Shown here in pieces: positions 25,971 through 35,625 of a stretch of 64,000 bases of DNA. Both the position numbers and the translations under genes were made by a program. Each line of letters starts with the position of its first letter. Position 1 is the first letter of the stretch. The notes under the pieces were generated by a model that saw nothing but the letters and a program-made list of their open reading frames with translations, was not told the DNA's origin and ran no database searches. The stretch comes from Halorhabdus sp. CBA1104 (GTDB lineage Archaea > Halobacteriota > Halobacteria > Halobacteriales > Haloarculaceae): positions 1,736,001 to 1,800,000 of the forward strand of contig NZ_CP033878.1 in the NCBI RefSeq assembly GCF_009690625.1, read 5' to 3'.

Positions 25971-27317
25971 ATGGCTGCTGAGCAGGTCGGCACGAACGTT
26001 CCACGCGGGGAGTTCGACTTCGATCGTCACTCCACGAGCGATCAGCACTTCGAGAACGCCCTCCGGAAGGCACGGGACCGCGACCGGTTGACCGTCGCGG
26101 ACGCGATCGAATTACTCACGACTGGCTCTGAACACAACGGTATCGACCCCGAACGCAAAGAAGCCGTCCTAGAAGCGGCCGATCGCCGCAGAGCCGAGAT
26201 AGTCGGCGAGGAGGTGACCGTCGTCGCGAACCTCAACAACAACGTCACGACCGCCTGTGATACGGGTTGTCTGTTCTGTAACTTCAAGGACAGCGCCGAG
26301 CAGTTCCGGGCCGACCGGCCGGACGATCATCCGGGATTTACGAAGACACCCGCCGAGTCCCGGGAGATCGTCGCCAAAGCCCTCGAACGCGGGATCTACG
26401 AGGTAACGTCCGTCTCTGGACTGCACCCTGCCTTCGGGCTAGACGACGAACACCGCACGATCCTCGAAGGGAGCGACGAGGAGGGGGTAAACTACCGATC
26501 GCCAGGTACCTACAGTACCGATCCGGGCACGTACGTCGAGCAGATCGAGGCCATGTCCGTCGGCGGCGTCCACGTCCACTCGATGACGCCCGAGGAGGCC
26601 GCACACGCAAAGCGGGGGACCGACTGGGACTACCAGCAGGTCTACCGTCGCCTGCAGGAAGCTGGCCTCGACAGCGTGCCCGGGACAGCCGCCGAGATCC
26701 TCGTCGACGAGGTTCGGGACGTGATCTGTCCGGCGAAAATCGACAGTAGCGAGTGGCTCGCAGCGATGGAGGCCGCCGCCGACGTGGGCCTAGACACCAC
26801 TGCGACGATCATGTACGGCCACGTCGAGAACGAAGCCCACCGGGCGATTCACCTCGAGCGCGTCCGTGATCTCCAGGATCGGACCGGCGCGATCACGGAG
26901 TTCGTGCCGCTCTCGTTTGTCCATCCAAACACACCGCTTGCCGAGAATGGGATGGTCGAGAGCGGTGCCACCCGGGCCGAAGACGAGCTCATGATCGCCG
27001 TCTCGCGGCTGTTCCTGGACAATATCGAACACATCCAGTCGTCCTGGGTCAAGTACGGCGACGAGTTCGGCCTGAAGCTGCTCTCTTGTGGCGCCGACGA
27101 CTTCATGGGGACGATCCTCTCCGAGGAGATCACCACTCGGGCGGGCGGGGAGTTTGGCCAGTTTCGATCGTTTGGGGATTACGCGGAGCTGGTCCGGTCG
27201 GTCGGCCGGATTCCGGTCGAACGATCGACGGACTACCGGCAGCGCGAACCGATCCGGGGCGAGCCTCCGGGACCGCGACTCGGCCCACAGGCCGACGGGA
27301 CGCCGCTGATCGAGTGA
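25971..27317 (+). CDS. cofH: 5-amino-6-(D-ribitylamino)uracil--L-tyrosine 4-hydroxyphenyl transferase (F420 synthesis)
   Basis: A 448-residue radical SAM enzyme with the CxxxCxxC cluster motif in TACDTGCLFCNFKDSAEQF. It has the CofH features SGLHPAFGLDD, YSTDPGTYVEQIEAM, HSMTPEEAAHAKRG and VPGTAAEILVDEVRDVICP. With CofG it makes the deazaflavin core (FO) of coenzyme F420. A TATA-like GTTAAAGT (25940-25947) lies ~28 nt before the ATG, so the transcript is leaderless. Its partners cofG and cofC are 0.5-1.7 kb away on the other strand. Confidence 0.93.
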   Translation: MAAEQVGTNVPRGEFDFDRHSTSDQHFENALRKARDRDRLTVADAIELLTTGSEHNGIDPERKEAVLEAADRRRAEIVGEEVTVVANLNNNVTTACDTGCLFCNFKDSAEQFRADRPDDHPGFTKTPAESREIVAKALERGIYEVTSVSGLHPAFGLDDEHRTILEGSDEEGVNYRSPGTYSTDPGTYVEQIEAMSVGGVHVHSMTPEEAAHAKRGTDWDYQQVYRRLQEAGLDSVPGTAAEILVDEVRDVICPAKIDSSEWLAAMEAAADVGLDTTATIMYGHVENEAHRAIHLERVRDLQDRTGAITEFVPLSFVHPNTPLAENGMVESGATRAEDELMIAVSRLFLDNIEHIQSSWVKYGDEFGLKLLSCGADDFMGTILSEEITTRAGGEFGQFRSFGDYAELVRSVGRIPVERSTDYRQREPIRGEPPGPRLGPQADGTPLIE

Positions 27318-27352
27318 GCGAGGGGGGACAAGACAGGCGTCAAGCGCGACGC

Positions 27353-27793
27353 TTACCCGGGAAGCTCGCTCGAACACTGCTTGCAGTAGGCGAACGATCG
27401 GTCGTTCCCCACGCCACACTCGGGACAGCGAACTTCGTCGTGGCCGATGGTTTCGTCACGAGCCGGCTCGCTGTCGGCCGGGTGTTCGGGCGGAATCTGA
27501 TAGCCCAGTTCTTCGAGGTTCGACTGTTCGGGTCCTCGGGTGGGATCCATCTTGATCGGCCCCATGCCACCCCCGACAGGCCCGCCGCGTTTCCTGGTGA
27601 GCAAGCCACCGAGGCCGAGGAGGAACACACTCACCACGAGAGCGAGCAGATCACCAGTCCTCAGCGTCGCCAGTGACTGCCCGGGCGCACCAACGATGCG
27701 CATCACGACGACGAGAAACAGGATCATGCCGGCAAAATAGCTCACAAGCGCAGCCCCCTGCCAGATCAATTGCTTCCGGAGTGACTCGCGCAT
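27353..27793 (-). CDS. Membrane protein with C-terminal zinc ribbon
   Basis: A 146-residue protein: two membrane helices (about 10-33 and 47-66), a glycine/proline linker (GGPVGGGMGPIKMDPT), an acidic stretch, then a zinc ribbon CPECGVGNDRSFAYCKQC. It is conserved in type among haloarchaea but of unknown function. It sits between cofH (convergent) and cofG (same strand, 30 nt downstream of the cofG stop), so it may be co-transcribed with the F420 genes. Confidence 0.75.
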   Translation of the reverse strand: MRESLRKQLIWQGAALVSYFAGMILFLVVVMRIVGAPGQSLATLRTGDLLALVVSVFLLGLGGLLTRKRGGPVGGGMGPIKMDPTRGPEQSNLEELGYQIPPEHPADSEPARDETIGHDEVRCPECGVGNDRSFAYCKQCSSELPG

Positions 27794-27823
27794 ACGTGCG
27801 CTAGGGCCGCCGAACGTATCAAA

Positions 27824-28939
27824 TCACGTCCCAGTCGATCCGTTTCGGCCGTCGTGCTCGCTTAGAACCGCCCGGAACCGCTCGCCAACGTCGTCCTCTG
27901 CGCGGATCGCTTCCAATACGGGTTCTCCAAGCCACGCCTCGTCGACGTAGCGTTCGTAGACCGGCAGTCGCTCACGCAGGGGGACGCCAGCCGAATCGGC
28001 AATGGCACGCAATTCCGCCAGTGCCGGCCACGCATATTCGGGGTTGACGTGATCGTCGGTAACCGGCGAGACGCCACCCAGGTCATCGACCCCACAGTCG
28101 AGTAACTCCCGCGTCCGGGCGAGATTGGGCGGGACCTGGACGCTGATTTCTTCGGGCAATGCCGCCCGGGCCATCGCGACCGTCCGACGCATGGTCGCCA
28201 GGTCGGGTCGGCCACCGTCCCAGCGCTCGTTCGGCGAGACGGGCTGGACGATCACCTCCTGAATGTGACCGTATCGCTCGTGGAGTTGTGCGATCGCGAG
28301 CAAGCTCTCGGCCCGATCCGTCCAGTCCTCGCCGATGCCGACGAGGATCCCCGTCGTGAAAGGGATCCCGAGTTCGCCGGCCGTCCGGATCGTCGTGAGT
28401 CGCTGACCCGGTTCTTTCCGGCGCGACCCAGCGTGGGCGCGGACATCGGCGGTCGTCTCCAGCATCACGCCCATGCTTGCGTTGACGTCGGCGACCTGGC
28501 TCATTTGCTCGCGGGTCTGATCGCCGGGATTGGCGTGAGGCAGGAGACCCTCTTCGAGCGCAATCTCGCAGGCCTCCCGGAGATAGGAGTGAATGGAGTC
28601 GTGGCCGTACGACTGGAGTTGCTCGTAAATCGCCTCGTAGCGATCGTCCGGGTCGTCACCGAAGGTAAACAGGGCTTCCGTACACCCGGCACCGGCACCC
28701 TCCCGGCAGATCTCTCGCACTTCCTCGGGAGAGAGCAGCGACGCCTCCCCTGGCGGATCGTAGTACGTGCAGTAGGTGCAGGTGTACCGGCACGCGGTCG
28801 TCAGCGGGACGAAGACGTTCCGGGCGAAGCTCAGCGCCGGCGCGGCCGAGACGTCCGCCGGACCGACCGAAAGCAGTCGCTCCCGCTCGTCGGGGTCGAT
28901 TTCGACGTCGACATCGTCGGCCTCGGCGCTGGGGATCAC
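27824..28939 (-). CDS. cofG: 7,8-didemethyl-8-hydroxy-5-deazariboflavin synthase (F420 synthesis)
   Basis: A radical SAM enzyme with the cluster motif TACRYTCTYCTYYDPPGEA and the CofG features EALFTFGDDPDDRY, GLLPHANPGDQT, NASMGVMLETTADVRAH and GIGEDWTDRAESLLAI. It works with CofH to form FO. The frame is open to an ATG at 29053, but that start would overlap the 3' end of cofC by 56 nt and encode a Cys-rich leader unlike the family. GTG at 28939 gives IPSAEADDVDVEID, as in relatives, and has a T-rich element about 27 nt upstream, so I use it (371 residues). Confidence 0.9.
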   Translation of the reverse strand: MIPSAEADDVDVEIDPDERERLLSVGPADVSAAPALSFARNVFVPLTTACRYTCTYCTYYDPPGEASLLSPEEVREICREGAGAGCTEALFTFGDDPDDRYEAIYEQLQSYGHDSIHSYLREACEIALEEGLLPHANPGDQTREQMSQVADVNASMGVMLETTADVRAHAGSRRKEPGQRLTTIRTAGELGIPFTTGILVGIGEDWTDRAESLLAIAQLHERYGHIQEVIVQPVSPNERWDGGRPDLATMRRTVAMARAALPEEISVQVPPNLARTRELLDCGVDDLGGVSPVTDDHVNPEYAWPALAELRAIADSAGVPLRERLPVYERYVDEAWLGEPVLEAIRAEDDVGERFRAVLSEHDGRNGSTGT

Positions 28940-28997
28940 GATTCTATACAGTGGCTCGGCACAGCCCGGACAAAAGCATTCTGCCAGCGGGGTATAT

Positions 28998-29606
28998 TCA
29001 CCGCTCGACGCCGACGCGACCGCTCTCGACGGCGAGTTCGAAGCCTGCCTCACGAAGCCACGCGACCGCCTCGCCCTGGCCGTGTAACAGGACCTCCGCG
29101 AGGTCGGCCGGCTCGTCCACGTCGGTCGCCAGCCTGTAGGAGTCGACCTCCGTCACGTCCGCGCCCACGTCGGCGGCGATCGCCCGATGATCACGGATCG
29201 AGGCGTCGTGGTAGTCGACGCGGAAGTCAGGATGCCGAGCGACGATGGCGTTGGTCCCCCCGCCGCGACCGGGCGCGAGGACGACACCACTGTCCGCAGC
29301 GAACAGCCGTTCGATCGCCGCAGGTGTTACGAGTGCCAAGTCAGCGACGATCACGGCGGCTGGTTCGTCTATTTCGCGAAGTCGGGCATTGACAGCGGCC
29401 GAGAGCGGGCGGTCGTCGACCGTGACGGGCGCGTCGCTGTCGATCGAATCGGTCGCGATCAGCTCCGGCTGGCCGCCAGCCGCCCGGACAGCACGCACGA
29501 CGTCACGGCACATACTTCGAGCGAACGACGATCGCTCGGCCGGCGAAAGGATAGACGTGAGTCTGGTCTTGGGATCGCTCGCGTCGAACGGAACGAAAAC
29601 GCGCAT
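28998..29606 (-). CDS. cofC: 2-phospho-L-lactate guanylyltransferase (F420 synthesis)
   Basis: A 202-residue nucleotidyltransferase that activates 2-phospholactate (or a related phospho-acid) with GTP for joining to FO. The family pattern is clear: [20 protein letters not shown] at the nucleotide-binding start, [18 protein letters not shown], and [19 protein letters not shown]. It precedes cofG on the same strand, with 58 nt between the cofC stop and the chosen cofG start. Confidence 0.92.
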   Translation of the reverse strand: MRVFVPFDASDPKTRLTSILSPAERSSFARSMCRDVVRAVRAAGGQPELIATDSIDSDAPVTVDDRPLSAAVNARLREIDEPAAVIVADLALVTPAAIERLFAADSGVVLAPGRGGGTNAIVARHPDFRVDYHDASIRDHRAIAADVGADVTEVDSYRLATDVDEPADLAEVLLHGQGEAVAWLREAGFELAVESGRVGVER

Positions 29607-29621
29607 GCGGAATCCGCCAGG

Positions 29622-30392
29622 TTAGCGGAGTTTGTCGTAGCTCTCCTGCTGGGAGCGCCAGTAGTAGATGCCGCCACCGACCAGTACCAGAACGACCAAA
29701 CCACCGGCACCGTAGAGGATCAACTGGGTCGTCTGGGCGGACTGTTCAGCCGATTCGGCGGCGTCGATCGCACTCTGTGAGAGGTTCTCCGCGTTCGGGA
29801 AGTTTTCGTTTTCGTAAGCAGAGATTGCGCTGTCCAGGTCGCTCCGGGCGTCGTCGCTGCTGGAATCGTTGACGGCCTGGTCGGCCTCGTCGATCAACTG
29901 GCGGGCCGATTGACTGTCCGGCGTGTAGTGATGGACAGAGATCGTCCGAATCTCGTTGACGTTGTTGCCCTGGACGCGATCGAACTGGGCAGCAGTGAAC
30001 GACTGAGGCGGATCGTACGAATACGCCTCGACGGGCGGGACGTCACCAGTGATCGTCACGTTGACGTGCTTGAGGTTCTCCTCGCCGCTGATTGCCACCT
30101 CGAAGTCGGTGGCCCCGTCGAATTGGGTGGTGTTCTCCTCGCCGCTGGGTGTGACTTTCGTCACCGTCCAGCCGGTCACGTTTGTGAGTGCAGTTGTCCC
30201 GTTGAGCCGCCACTGATCGGACGTCTCATAGACGTTCGTGATCGTGGCCGAGACCGTAATTTCCTCGCCGACCTGTGCCTCATCTGGTGTGTCCGTCTGG
30301 ACGGACGCGGCAGTCACTGCGCCGACCGCAGCGAACGTGAGCACCAGCACCGCCAACAGGGCAACGCCCTTAGAAGAGCGGATCCAACTCAT
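29622..30392 (-). CDS. Exported, C-terminally anchored membrane protein, overlapping cetZ
   Basis: A 256-residue protein with an N-terminal signal-like helix (VALLAVLVLTFAAVGAVTAA), an external beta-rich part (residues ~30-150, with several N-x-S/T sites), a helical acidic stretch (~155-215, ARQLIDEADQAVNDSSSDDA) and a single C-terminal anchor (LILYGAGGLVVLVLVGGGIY) followed by a short cytoplasmic end. Its ATG lies 23 nt inside the end of cetZ, which points to translational coupling. No known family was recognised. Confidence 0.72.
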   Translation of the reverse strand: MSWIRSSKGVALLAVLVLTFAAVGAVTAASVQTDTPDEAQVGEEITVSATITNVYETSDQWRLNGTTALTNVTGWTVTKVTPSGEENTTQFDGATDFEVAISGEENLKHVNVTITGDVPPVEAYSYDPPQSFTAAQFDRVQGNNVNEIRTISVHHYTPDSQSARQLIDEADQAVNDSSSDDARSDLDSAISAYENENFPNAENLSQSAIDAAESAEQSAQTTQLILYGAGGLVVLVLVGGGIYYWRSQQESYDKLR

Positions 30393-31551
30393 CTTCCTCG
30401 TCTTCGACCAACGCCTCTAAGTTCTCTTCGCTTTCGTCTCGAATATCGTCGATGTTGTCCTGGGCTTCGATGGCGACTTGCTGGAGTTCCTTGACGCGAG
30501 GGACGTTGTGGACGCCCGACAGGAGGATGACCGACGCGACGTAACTGGAGTCGGTGACGGGGTAATCGCCACCGCGAACTTCCATGCTTCCGGTCTGTTC
30601 TTCGAGCCACTTGCGACCGCGTTCGATGCCTTTGCGGTTGAGTTCCCGGGGCGGACCGGAAAGAACAAGCAGCGCACGCTCGGCACCGTCGATCTCACAC
30701 GGTAAGGTCAGCCGACCGAGTGCGGCTTTCCGAACCAACGAGGTGATCCGGTTGGTCGTATTTGCCGTGTCCATGCTGTCTCTGGACTCGTCGCCACGGA
30801 ACCGCGAGAGTAAGCCACTCCCCGAATCGTCGAGATCGACTTCCTCGGCAGCGTACCCGACCGTCGAGACGCCACCACCGCCAAGCGTATTGATGATCTC
30901 ACTGGAGTCGACGACGCTTTCTGCAACCTCGCCGGACTGTTCGACCTCGCCGGCGCCAAAGAGGATGCCAAAGCGCTTGACGATCTCGTCGTTGATCTCG
31001 GCATAGCCGGCTTCCATGGATTCGCCGGTCTTGCGCCAGGCGTCGTTGTCGAACACCAGCATGTTGTCGACTTCTCTGACGAACGTCTGGAACGAGCGAG
31101 CGGCGTTCAGCGTGTAGATACCACCCTCGTCGCTCCCGGGCAGAATCCCCAGTCCGTAGACCGGTTCGGTGTAGATACGCTTGAGGTGTTTCGCCAGAAC
31201 GGGCGAGCCCCCCGAGCCGGTCCCACCGCCCAGACCGGCAATGATGAGGAACGCGTCGACCTCGTGGACCGGAATGTTATCGATGGCCCCCTGAACCTCG
31301 TCGATATCCTCCTCGGCGATCTCCGCGCCGAGTTCGTTGTCTGCCCCGACGCCATGGCCCTTGACGCGGGCCTGGCCGATCAGGACGCGATTCTCTTCCG
31401 GAACGCGGTCGAGTCCGAGCAAGTCGGCTTTCGCGGTGTTGACCGCGACCGCCGAGCGGACGATCCCGCTGCCGGTTCGTTCGTCGTACTCCAGGAATTT
31501 GTCGACGATTTTCCCGCCGGCCTGCCCGAAGCCGATCATGGCGAGTTTCAT
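30370..31551 (-). CDS. cetZ: CetZ, tubulin/FtsZ-family GTPase
   Basis: A 393-residue cytoskeletal GTPase. The start MKLAMIGFGQAGGKIVDKFL and the nucleotide signature IIAGLGGGTGSGGSPVLAKH define the archaeal CetZ group, as does the T5-like segment VYGLGILPGSDEGGIYTLNA. CetZ proteins act in cell shape and swimming-cell development rather than division. The C-terminal tail is acidic (ESEENLEALVEDEEDELDPLF-like ending). A TATA-like GCTTATAC (minus strand, ~31588) lies about 38 nt upstream. The 3' end overlaps the next gene by 23 nt. Confidence 0.93.
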   Translation of the reverse strand: MKLAMIGFGQAGGKIVDKFLEYDERTGSGIVRSAVAVNTAKADLLGLDRVPEENRVLIGQARVKGHGVGADNELGAEIAEEDIDEVQGAIDNIPVHEVDAFLIIAGLGGGTGSGGSPVLAKHLKRIYTEPVYGLGILPGSDEGGIYTLNAARSFQTFVREVDNMLVFDNDAWRKTGESMEAGYAEINDEIVKRFGILFGAGEVEQSGEVAESVVDSSEIINTLGGGGVSTVGYAAEEVDLDDSGSGLLSRFRGDESRDSMDTANTTNRITSLVRKAALGRLTLPCEIDGAERALLVLSGPPRELNRKGIERGRKWLEEQTGSMEVRGGDYPVTDSSYVASVILLSGVHNVPRVKELQQVAIEAQDNIDDIRDESEENLEALVEDEEDELDPLF

Positions 31552-31779
31552 AAGTGATTCTCTTGTCGTGAAGACAGTCGGATTACGGGTATAAGCTTTT
31601 TGCCAGCGTGCGTGCGCGTCTCTCCCGCGATACAGCAAACGTGTGCGTGCCTGCTGGGAGAACTGCACAACCGACGAATCCTACCAACAGACGTAACTAT
31701 CAGGATGGTAGCAGTCGGCCAAAGGCGAGAGATCCCGACCAGCCCGCCTAAGTTCACCAGTCCGTCAGACGGGCACGCG

Positions 31780-33105
31780 CTATCCGTCGCTGCCGAGGGC
31801 GGCTCGCAGATCGGGAACAGTTGCGTGTTCGGCGACCCGATATCCGACCAGTCCCACGAGGAGGAAAGTCCCCCACATGCCCGGTTGGAGGAACGCGCCG
31901 ACATCGTAGAGCGTCGCCGCGCCCGGAAAGTTCCCTTCGGGCTTGGTGAGGAGTTCGAGGGCGTAGCGATGCAGGTGCAAGAGCAACACCGAGAGCACCG
32001 GGACCCAGGCATGTCCATCGGGGCGGTCGAGTTCGTGGGCGAGGAGGATCACGGCCGGCAGTACCATGACGATGAGATCGTGGCTGTCTGCCTTGGGTGC
32101 AAACAGCGGGATGACGGCGATCCCGAGCGCGAACGTCAGCCGGCGCGCGGCGACCGACTCCTCGGCCCGTGTCGCAAGCGTCAATCCGATCACGCCGAGA
32201 ATGCCCAGGATCTTCAGGTACAGCCCGAACCCGCCGAAAACGTGCATCGGGCGATAGGCCGCAGCAGTGTCCCAGAGATACAGCGCTCTGCTCTCGCCCC
32301 AGCCTTTCCCCCAGGTGAGGACATCGATGTACGTCAGATTCGTCTCGAGGCCGAAGATGCCGAGAGAAGCAACGAGTAAGACGATCCCTGCCCCGATCGC
32401 GCCGGCCAAGCGCTTGCGATCACGGAGCAGGTGCGCTCCGGAGGTCGCATAGAACAGTTTGAAGCTACTCCCGATCGTCGTCGCCGCGCCGCTGGCATAG
32501 CGAAACAGCGACCGAGTGCGCTCGCTGACTTCGCTATCGCTGTACGGCGACGCCATGCTCTCGGCTCGTTCCTGAAAGTAAAAAGCAAAGCAGAGGAAGG
32601 CGGCCAGAAAGGTCGCCGTCTGGGCCCACCGGAAGTTCCGAATCGCAGGCTGGAAGCTGAAGATCGCTACCAACAGTCCCAGTCGCTCCCAGAGACGCAA
32701 CTGGTACCCCAGGGTCCGAGCAACTGCGTCGAGACCGAGCCACAGCAGGACGATCGACGTGAACCCAAACAGCATCGCCCCGACGTCGAAGCCGGTCGTC
32801 TCGAAGGGGTAAAACACCAGCACCGACACCGGCGGATACAGATACTCCCCGAAGTAGCCCCCGTCGGGTTGTTCGACGTACATCTGCCCGTTCTCGAGCC
32901 AGCCGTTCAGTGCGCCCGTGTAGGCACTGAAGTCGTTGAAAGTGTAGGTCAGGCCGATCCCGCCCTGTCGCAAGTGGTGTTCGACGAGAAGCCAGCACAG
33001 CAGCGTGACAATCGTCGCGACCGAAACCAGGACGAAAACCGGCCGCTCGCGCCGATAGGACCACAGCTGACGAGGAATCGACGGCATAATCTCGGGTGCG
33101 TGCAT
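31780..33105 (-). CDS. Polytopic mannosyltransferase-like protein (DUF2029/GT87-like)
   Basis: A 441-residue membrane protein with about ten helices. The external loop after the first helix carries the acidic motif region NDFSAYTGALNGWLENGQM followed by YLYPPVSVLVFYP, as in lipid-phosphate-sugar-dependent GT-C glycosyltransferases of the DUF2029 group. The later KADSHDLIVMVLPAVILLAH is typical of the C-terminal half. It probably adds a sugar to a glycan or lipid at the outer membrane face. A second Met at 33087 is possible. No glycosylation partner is adjacent. Confidence 0.78.
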   Translation of the reverse strand: MHAPEIMPSIPRQLWSYRRERPVFVLVSVATIVTLLCWLLVEHHLRQGGIGLTYTFNDFSAYTGALNGWLENGQMYVEQPDGGYFGEYLYPPVSVLVFYPFETTGFDVGAMLFGFTSIVLLWLGLDAVARTLGYQLRLWERLGLLVAIFSFQPAIRNFRWAQTATFLAAFLCFAFYFQERAESMASPYSDSEVSERTRSLFRYASGAATTIGSSFKLFYATSGAHLLRDRKRLAGAIGAGIVLLVASLGIFGLETNLTYIDVLTWGKGWGESRALYLWDTAAAYRPMHVFGGFGLYLKILGILGVIGLTLATRAEESVAARRLTFALGIAVIPLFAPKADSHDLIVMVLPAVILLAHELDRPDGHAWVPVLSVLLLHLHRYALELLTKPEGNFPGAATLYDVGAFLQPGMWGTFLLVGLVGYRVAEHATVPDLRAALGSDG

Positions 33106-33182
33106 CTGACAGATAGCTCTGACGGATTGGGCTCGGGTCTATCGTTGCGGTTCAGATTCGCCGAGAAAGAGCCGCTATCGAG

Positions 33183-34058
33183 CTATTGTCGGCTCAGGTA
33201 CGCTCCAAGCGTCAGCATGTCGTCGGGATCGACACCGAAGTCAGTGACGGCGTTGTCGGCAGTCGTGTTGTCAAAGCGCAGTGACCGATACTGGTCTTTG
33301 CCCATCGGGAACCCGGGAATCGCCCCGCCGATCGAGAGCCCGACCCCGGCCAGGACCATCGGGACCGGGACGACGGCGACGCTGCCCCGGACCAGTTTGG
33401 CGATCTGCTTCAGCGTCAACTGTTCGGGGCCACCCAGTTCGTACGTCTCGCCCGCCCGCGCTTCCTCGGCCACACAATCGGCGAGGATCGGCGCGAGGTC
33501 GTTGACCCAGATCGGCTGGAAGCGGGTCTTCCCGCCGCCCGGCAGCGGCGCGAGAAGCGGCGGCGTGAGTTTCTTCGTAAACGAGACGAACTCACCGCCC
33601 TCGCCGAAGACCACGGACGGACGGACGATCACGGTCGCCATCTCGGAGTCCCGAACGACTGCCTCGGCGCGCCCTTTCGCCCGAATGTAGTGGGTCGATC
33701 CCTCGGGATCAGCCCCCAGGGCACTCATCTGGACGAGACGCTCGACGCCGGCAGCCTCGGCGGCCGCGACGACGTTCTCGGTGCCGCCGAGGTGGATCCG
33801 CTCGTGGGCCTCGTTGCCGCCACTCGGGATGAACAGCGGTGAGAGGGCCACCAGGTTGACCACCACGTCCACGCCCTCGAAGGCCCCCTCGAGGGTGTCG
33901 GGATCGGTCACGTCCCCGGAGACGGTGTTAGCGCGGGCGGGCAACACGTCGTCGTCCGGCGCCCGCGAGAGCACGGTGATCTCGTGACCACGTTCGTCCA
34001 GTTCGGTACAGAGATACCGTCCGATGAAGCCATCGCCGCCGGTGACGAGCACGTGCAT
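33183..34058 (-). CDS. NAD(P)-binding atypical SDR (complex I NDUFA9-like)
   Basis: A 291-residue protein with a Rossmann start HVLVTGGDGFIGRYLCTELD, the strand GDVTDPDTLEGAFEGVDVVV, and SALGADPEGSTHYIRAKGRA where the Tyr and Lys of SDR enzymes occur. The segments IVRPSVVFGEGGEFVSF and FQPIWVNDLAPILADCV follow the NDUFA9/NmrA-like pattern. Archaeal members are thought to be reductases or dehydratases of lipids or sugars; the substrate is unknown. It has its own promoter region facing tmk. Confidence 0.83.
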   Translation of the reverse strand: MHVLVTGGDGFIGRYLCTELDERGHEITVLSRAPDDDVLPARANTVSGDVTDPDTLEGAFEGVDVVVNLVALSPLFIPSGGNEAHERIHLGGTENVVAAAEAAGVERLVQMSALGADPEGSTHYIRAKGRAEAVVRDSEMATVIVRPSVVFGEGGEFVSFTKKLTPPLLAPLPGGGKTRFQPIWVNDLAPILADCVAEEARAGETYELGGPEQLTLKQIAKLVRGSVAVVPVPMVLAGVGLSIGGAIPGFPMGKDQYRSLRFDNTTADNAVTDFGVDPDDMLTLGAYLSRQ

Positions 34059-34195
34059 GTATGTGTCATGGTATCGAACAACCCTAAAGGTACGGTGCCC
34101 GGCAATCGCTGGGAGAAATCACCAGTCGACGGGGGCGCGAGGGCGAGTTGGTGACGAGACAGGGTGTTTACGTGGCCCCACTGCGTGGATCCCGT

Positions 34196-34795
34196 ATGCT
34201 CATTACGCTCGAAGGAATCGATGGGAGCGGGAAAACCTCCGCCCAGGAGTTCCTTCAGGAGCGTCGCGCCGACGTCGACGCGACGCTGACGTTCACCCGG
34301 GAGCCGACCGAAACGTGGTACGGCGAGGCCGTCCAGCGCTCGATCCGCGACGACGACGCCGATCCGATGGCGGAACTGTTTCTGTACACCGCCGACCACG
34401 CGGCCCACCTCGCGAAGACGGTCCGGCCAGCGCTCGATCGTGGCGAAGTCGTCATTTCCGATCGCTACTCGGACTCACGGTACGCCTATCAGGGTGCGAC
34501 GCTTGCCGACCGGCTGGACGAGCCGCTGGCATTCGTCCGGGAGATCCACCAGCCCTGGACGCGGCCGCCGGACGCGACGATCTATCTCGATGTGGACGCC
34601 CAGACAGGGGCCAAACGTAGCGGAGCCACCAACAAATTCGAACGCACTGAGCAGTTGCGGGCCGTCCGAGAGAATTACGAGCGGTTGATCGCCGACGAGC
34701 CCGAGCGCTTCGTCCGGATCGACGCGACGCGCTCGCCCGAGGCAGTGTGTGAAAGCGTCAAGGAAACCGTCGAATCACTACTCGAAACGCAGTAG
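34196..34795 (+). CDS. tmk: dTMP kinase
   Basis: A 199-residue thymidylate kinase: P-loop [19 protein letters not shown], the DR(Y) motif [17 protein letters not shown], the substrate loop [14 protein letters not shown] and a lid region [13 protein letters not shown]. It phosphorylates dTMP to dTDP. The start at 34196 is fixed by the conserved MLITLEG opening; the open frame extends 16 codons upstream without homology. Confidence 0.93.
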   Translation: MLITLEGIDGSGKTSAQEFLQERRADVDATLTFTREPTETWYGEAVQRSIRDDDADPMAELFLYTADHAAHLAKTVRPALDRGEVVISDRYSDSRYAYQGATLADRLDEPLAFVREIHQPWTRPPDATIYLDVDAQTGAKRSGATNKFERTEQLRAVRENYERLIADEPERFVRIDATRSPEAVCESVKETVESLLETQ

Positions 34796-34817
34796 CCGGC
34801 GTTTGAGAGTATCGCAG

Positions 34818-35450
34818 TCACTCCCAGGGATGGCCCTCGTCCTCTGGCCAGAGTGGATACCAGTAGGCTTCGTCGTCTTCGAGGTCGAGTTCGCCATCGA
34901 GCACGCTCTGGAGTTTGAACTCCGCGGTCGCGTCGCGTTCGCGCTCGCCCGGTTCGGGCGCGAACGGGTAATACGCCCCACGCCGGAACGAATAGATCCA
35001 GTAGACGTACCGGCCACTCTCGTCCCAGGCGGTCGCCTCCTCGGGATCGGCAAAGGCAAAGACGGCCGCCAGCAGCCGCGACCCGTAGCCGTTCTCGACG
35101 AGCGTGTCCGCCGCAAAGTGGACACTCGTAAGGAGATCTTCGACGTCCGTGTCTTCGAGAACGACCCAGGTGTAGCCGTGGGCGTCTTCGACGAACTCGG
35201 CGCTCGTGCCGGTCTCGACCTCGCCGGCAGCCAAGATCTGTCGGACCTCCGCGATAGCGTCCCGGAAATCCGTGCTGTCGACCTCGGAGAAACACAGCGC
35301 CGCCTCGCCCGCTGACTCATAGCCCAGGTCGGCCGCCATCGTCACGGAGGCGGTACTCATCCCGAAGAGATCCTCGGGATCGGCCGCGCTGGTCGCGTCC
35401 GCCTCGGCTTTCAGCCCGAGGGCAGACTTGATACCGTCGAACAGTCCCAT
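34818..35450 (-). CDS. pspAB: PspA-associated protein PspAB
   Basis: A 210-residue protein beginning MGLFDGIKSALGLKAEADAT, followed by ADPEDLFGMSTASVTMAADL, CFSEVDSTDFRDAIAEV, and WVVLEDTDVEDLLTSVHFAA, the pattern of haloarchaeal PspAB proteins. The closing part is rich in Trp, Tyr and acidic residues. PspAB is linked with membrane-stress functions and is often near htpX, which lies 2 kb away here. No PspA gene is in the window. It is convergent with tmk. Confidence 0.75.
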   Translation of the reverse strand: MGLFDGIKSALGLKAEADATSAADPEDLFGMSTASVTMAADLGYESAGEAALCFSEVDSTDFRDAIAEVRQILAAGEVETGTSAEFVEDAHGYTWVVLEDTDVEDLLTSVHFAADTLVENGYGSRLLAAVFAFADPEEATAWDESGRYVYWIYSFRRGAYYPFAPEPGERERDATAEFKLQSVLDGELDLEDDEAYWYPLWPEDEGHPWE

Positions 35451-35625
35451 AGCGTTTGTTTCTACGGTACGTACTTAGGAGCCGCGGGATCACCGACTCA
35501 GATTGCCGGGCGATCGTCTGCGGATCTCAGTGTAGTGGGCCAGTCGCCTGTGCTGTGTCACGCCCGGCGAGGTAGGCGAGTGAAACGCTACAGTCCCGTG
35601 CCTTGGCCACGCAGGCAAAAGTGGC

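Noticed and set aside
28940-29053. N-terminal extension of CofG with a Cys pair (FCPGCAEP)
   Set aside because: It lies opposite no homologous sequence, overlaps cofC, and is not seen in the family; the GTG at 28939 fits better.
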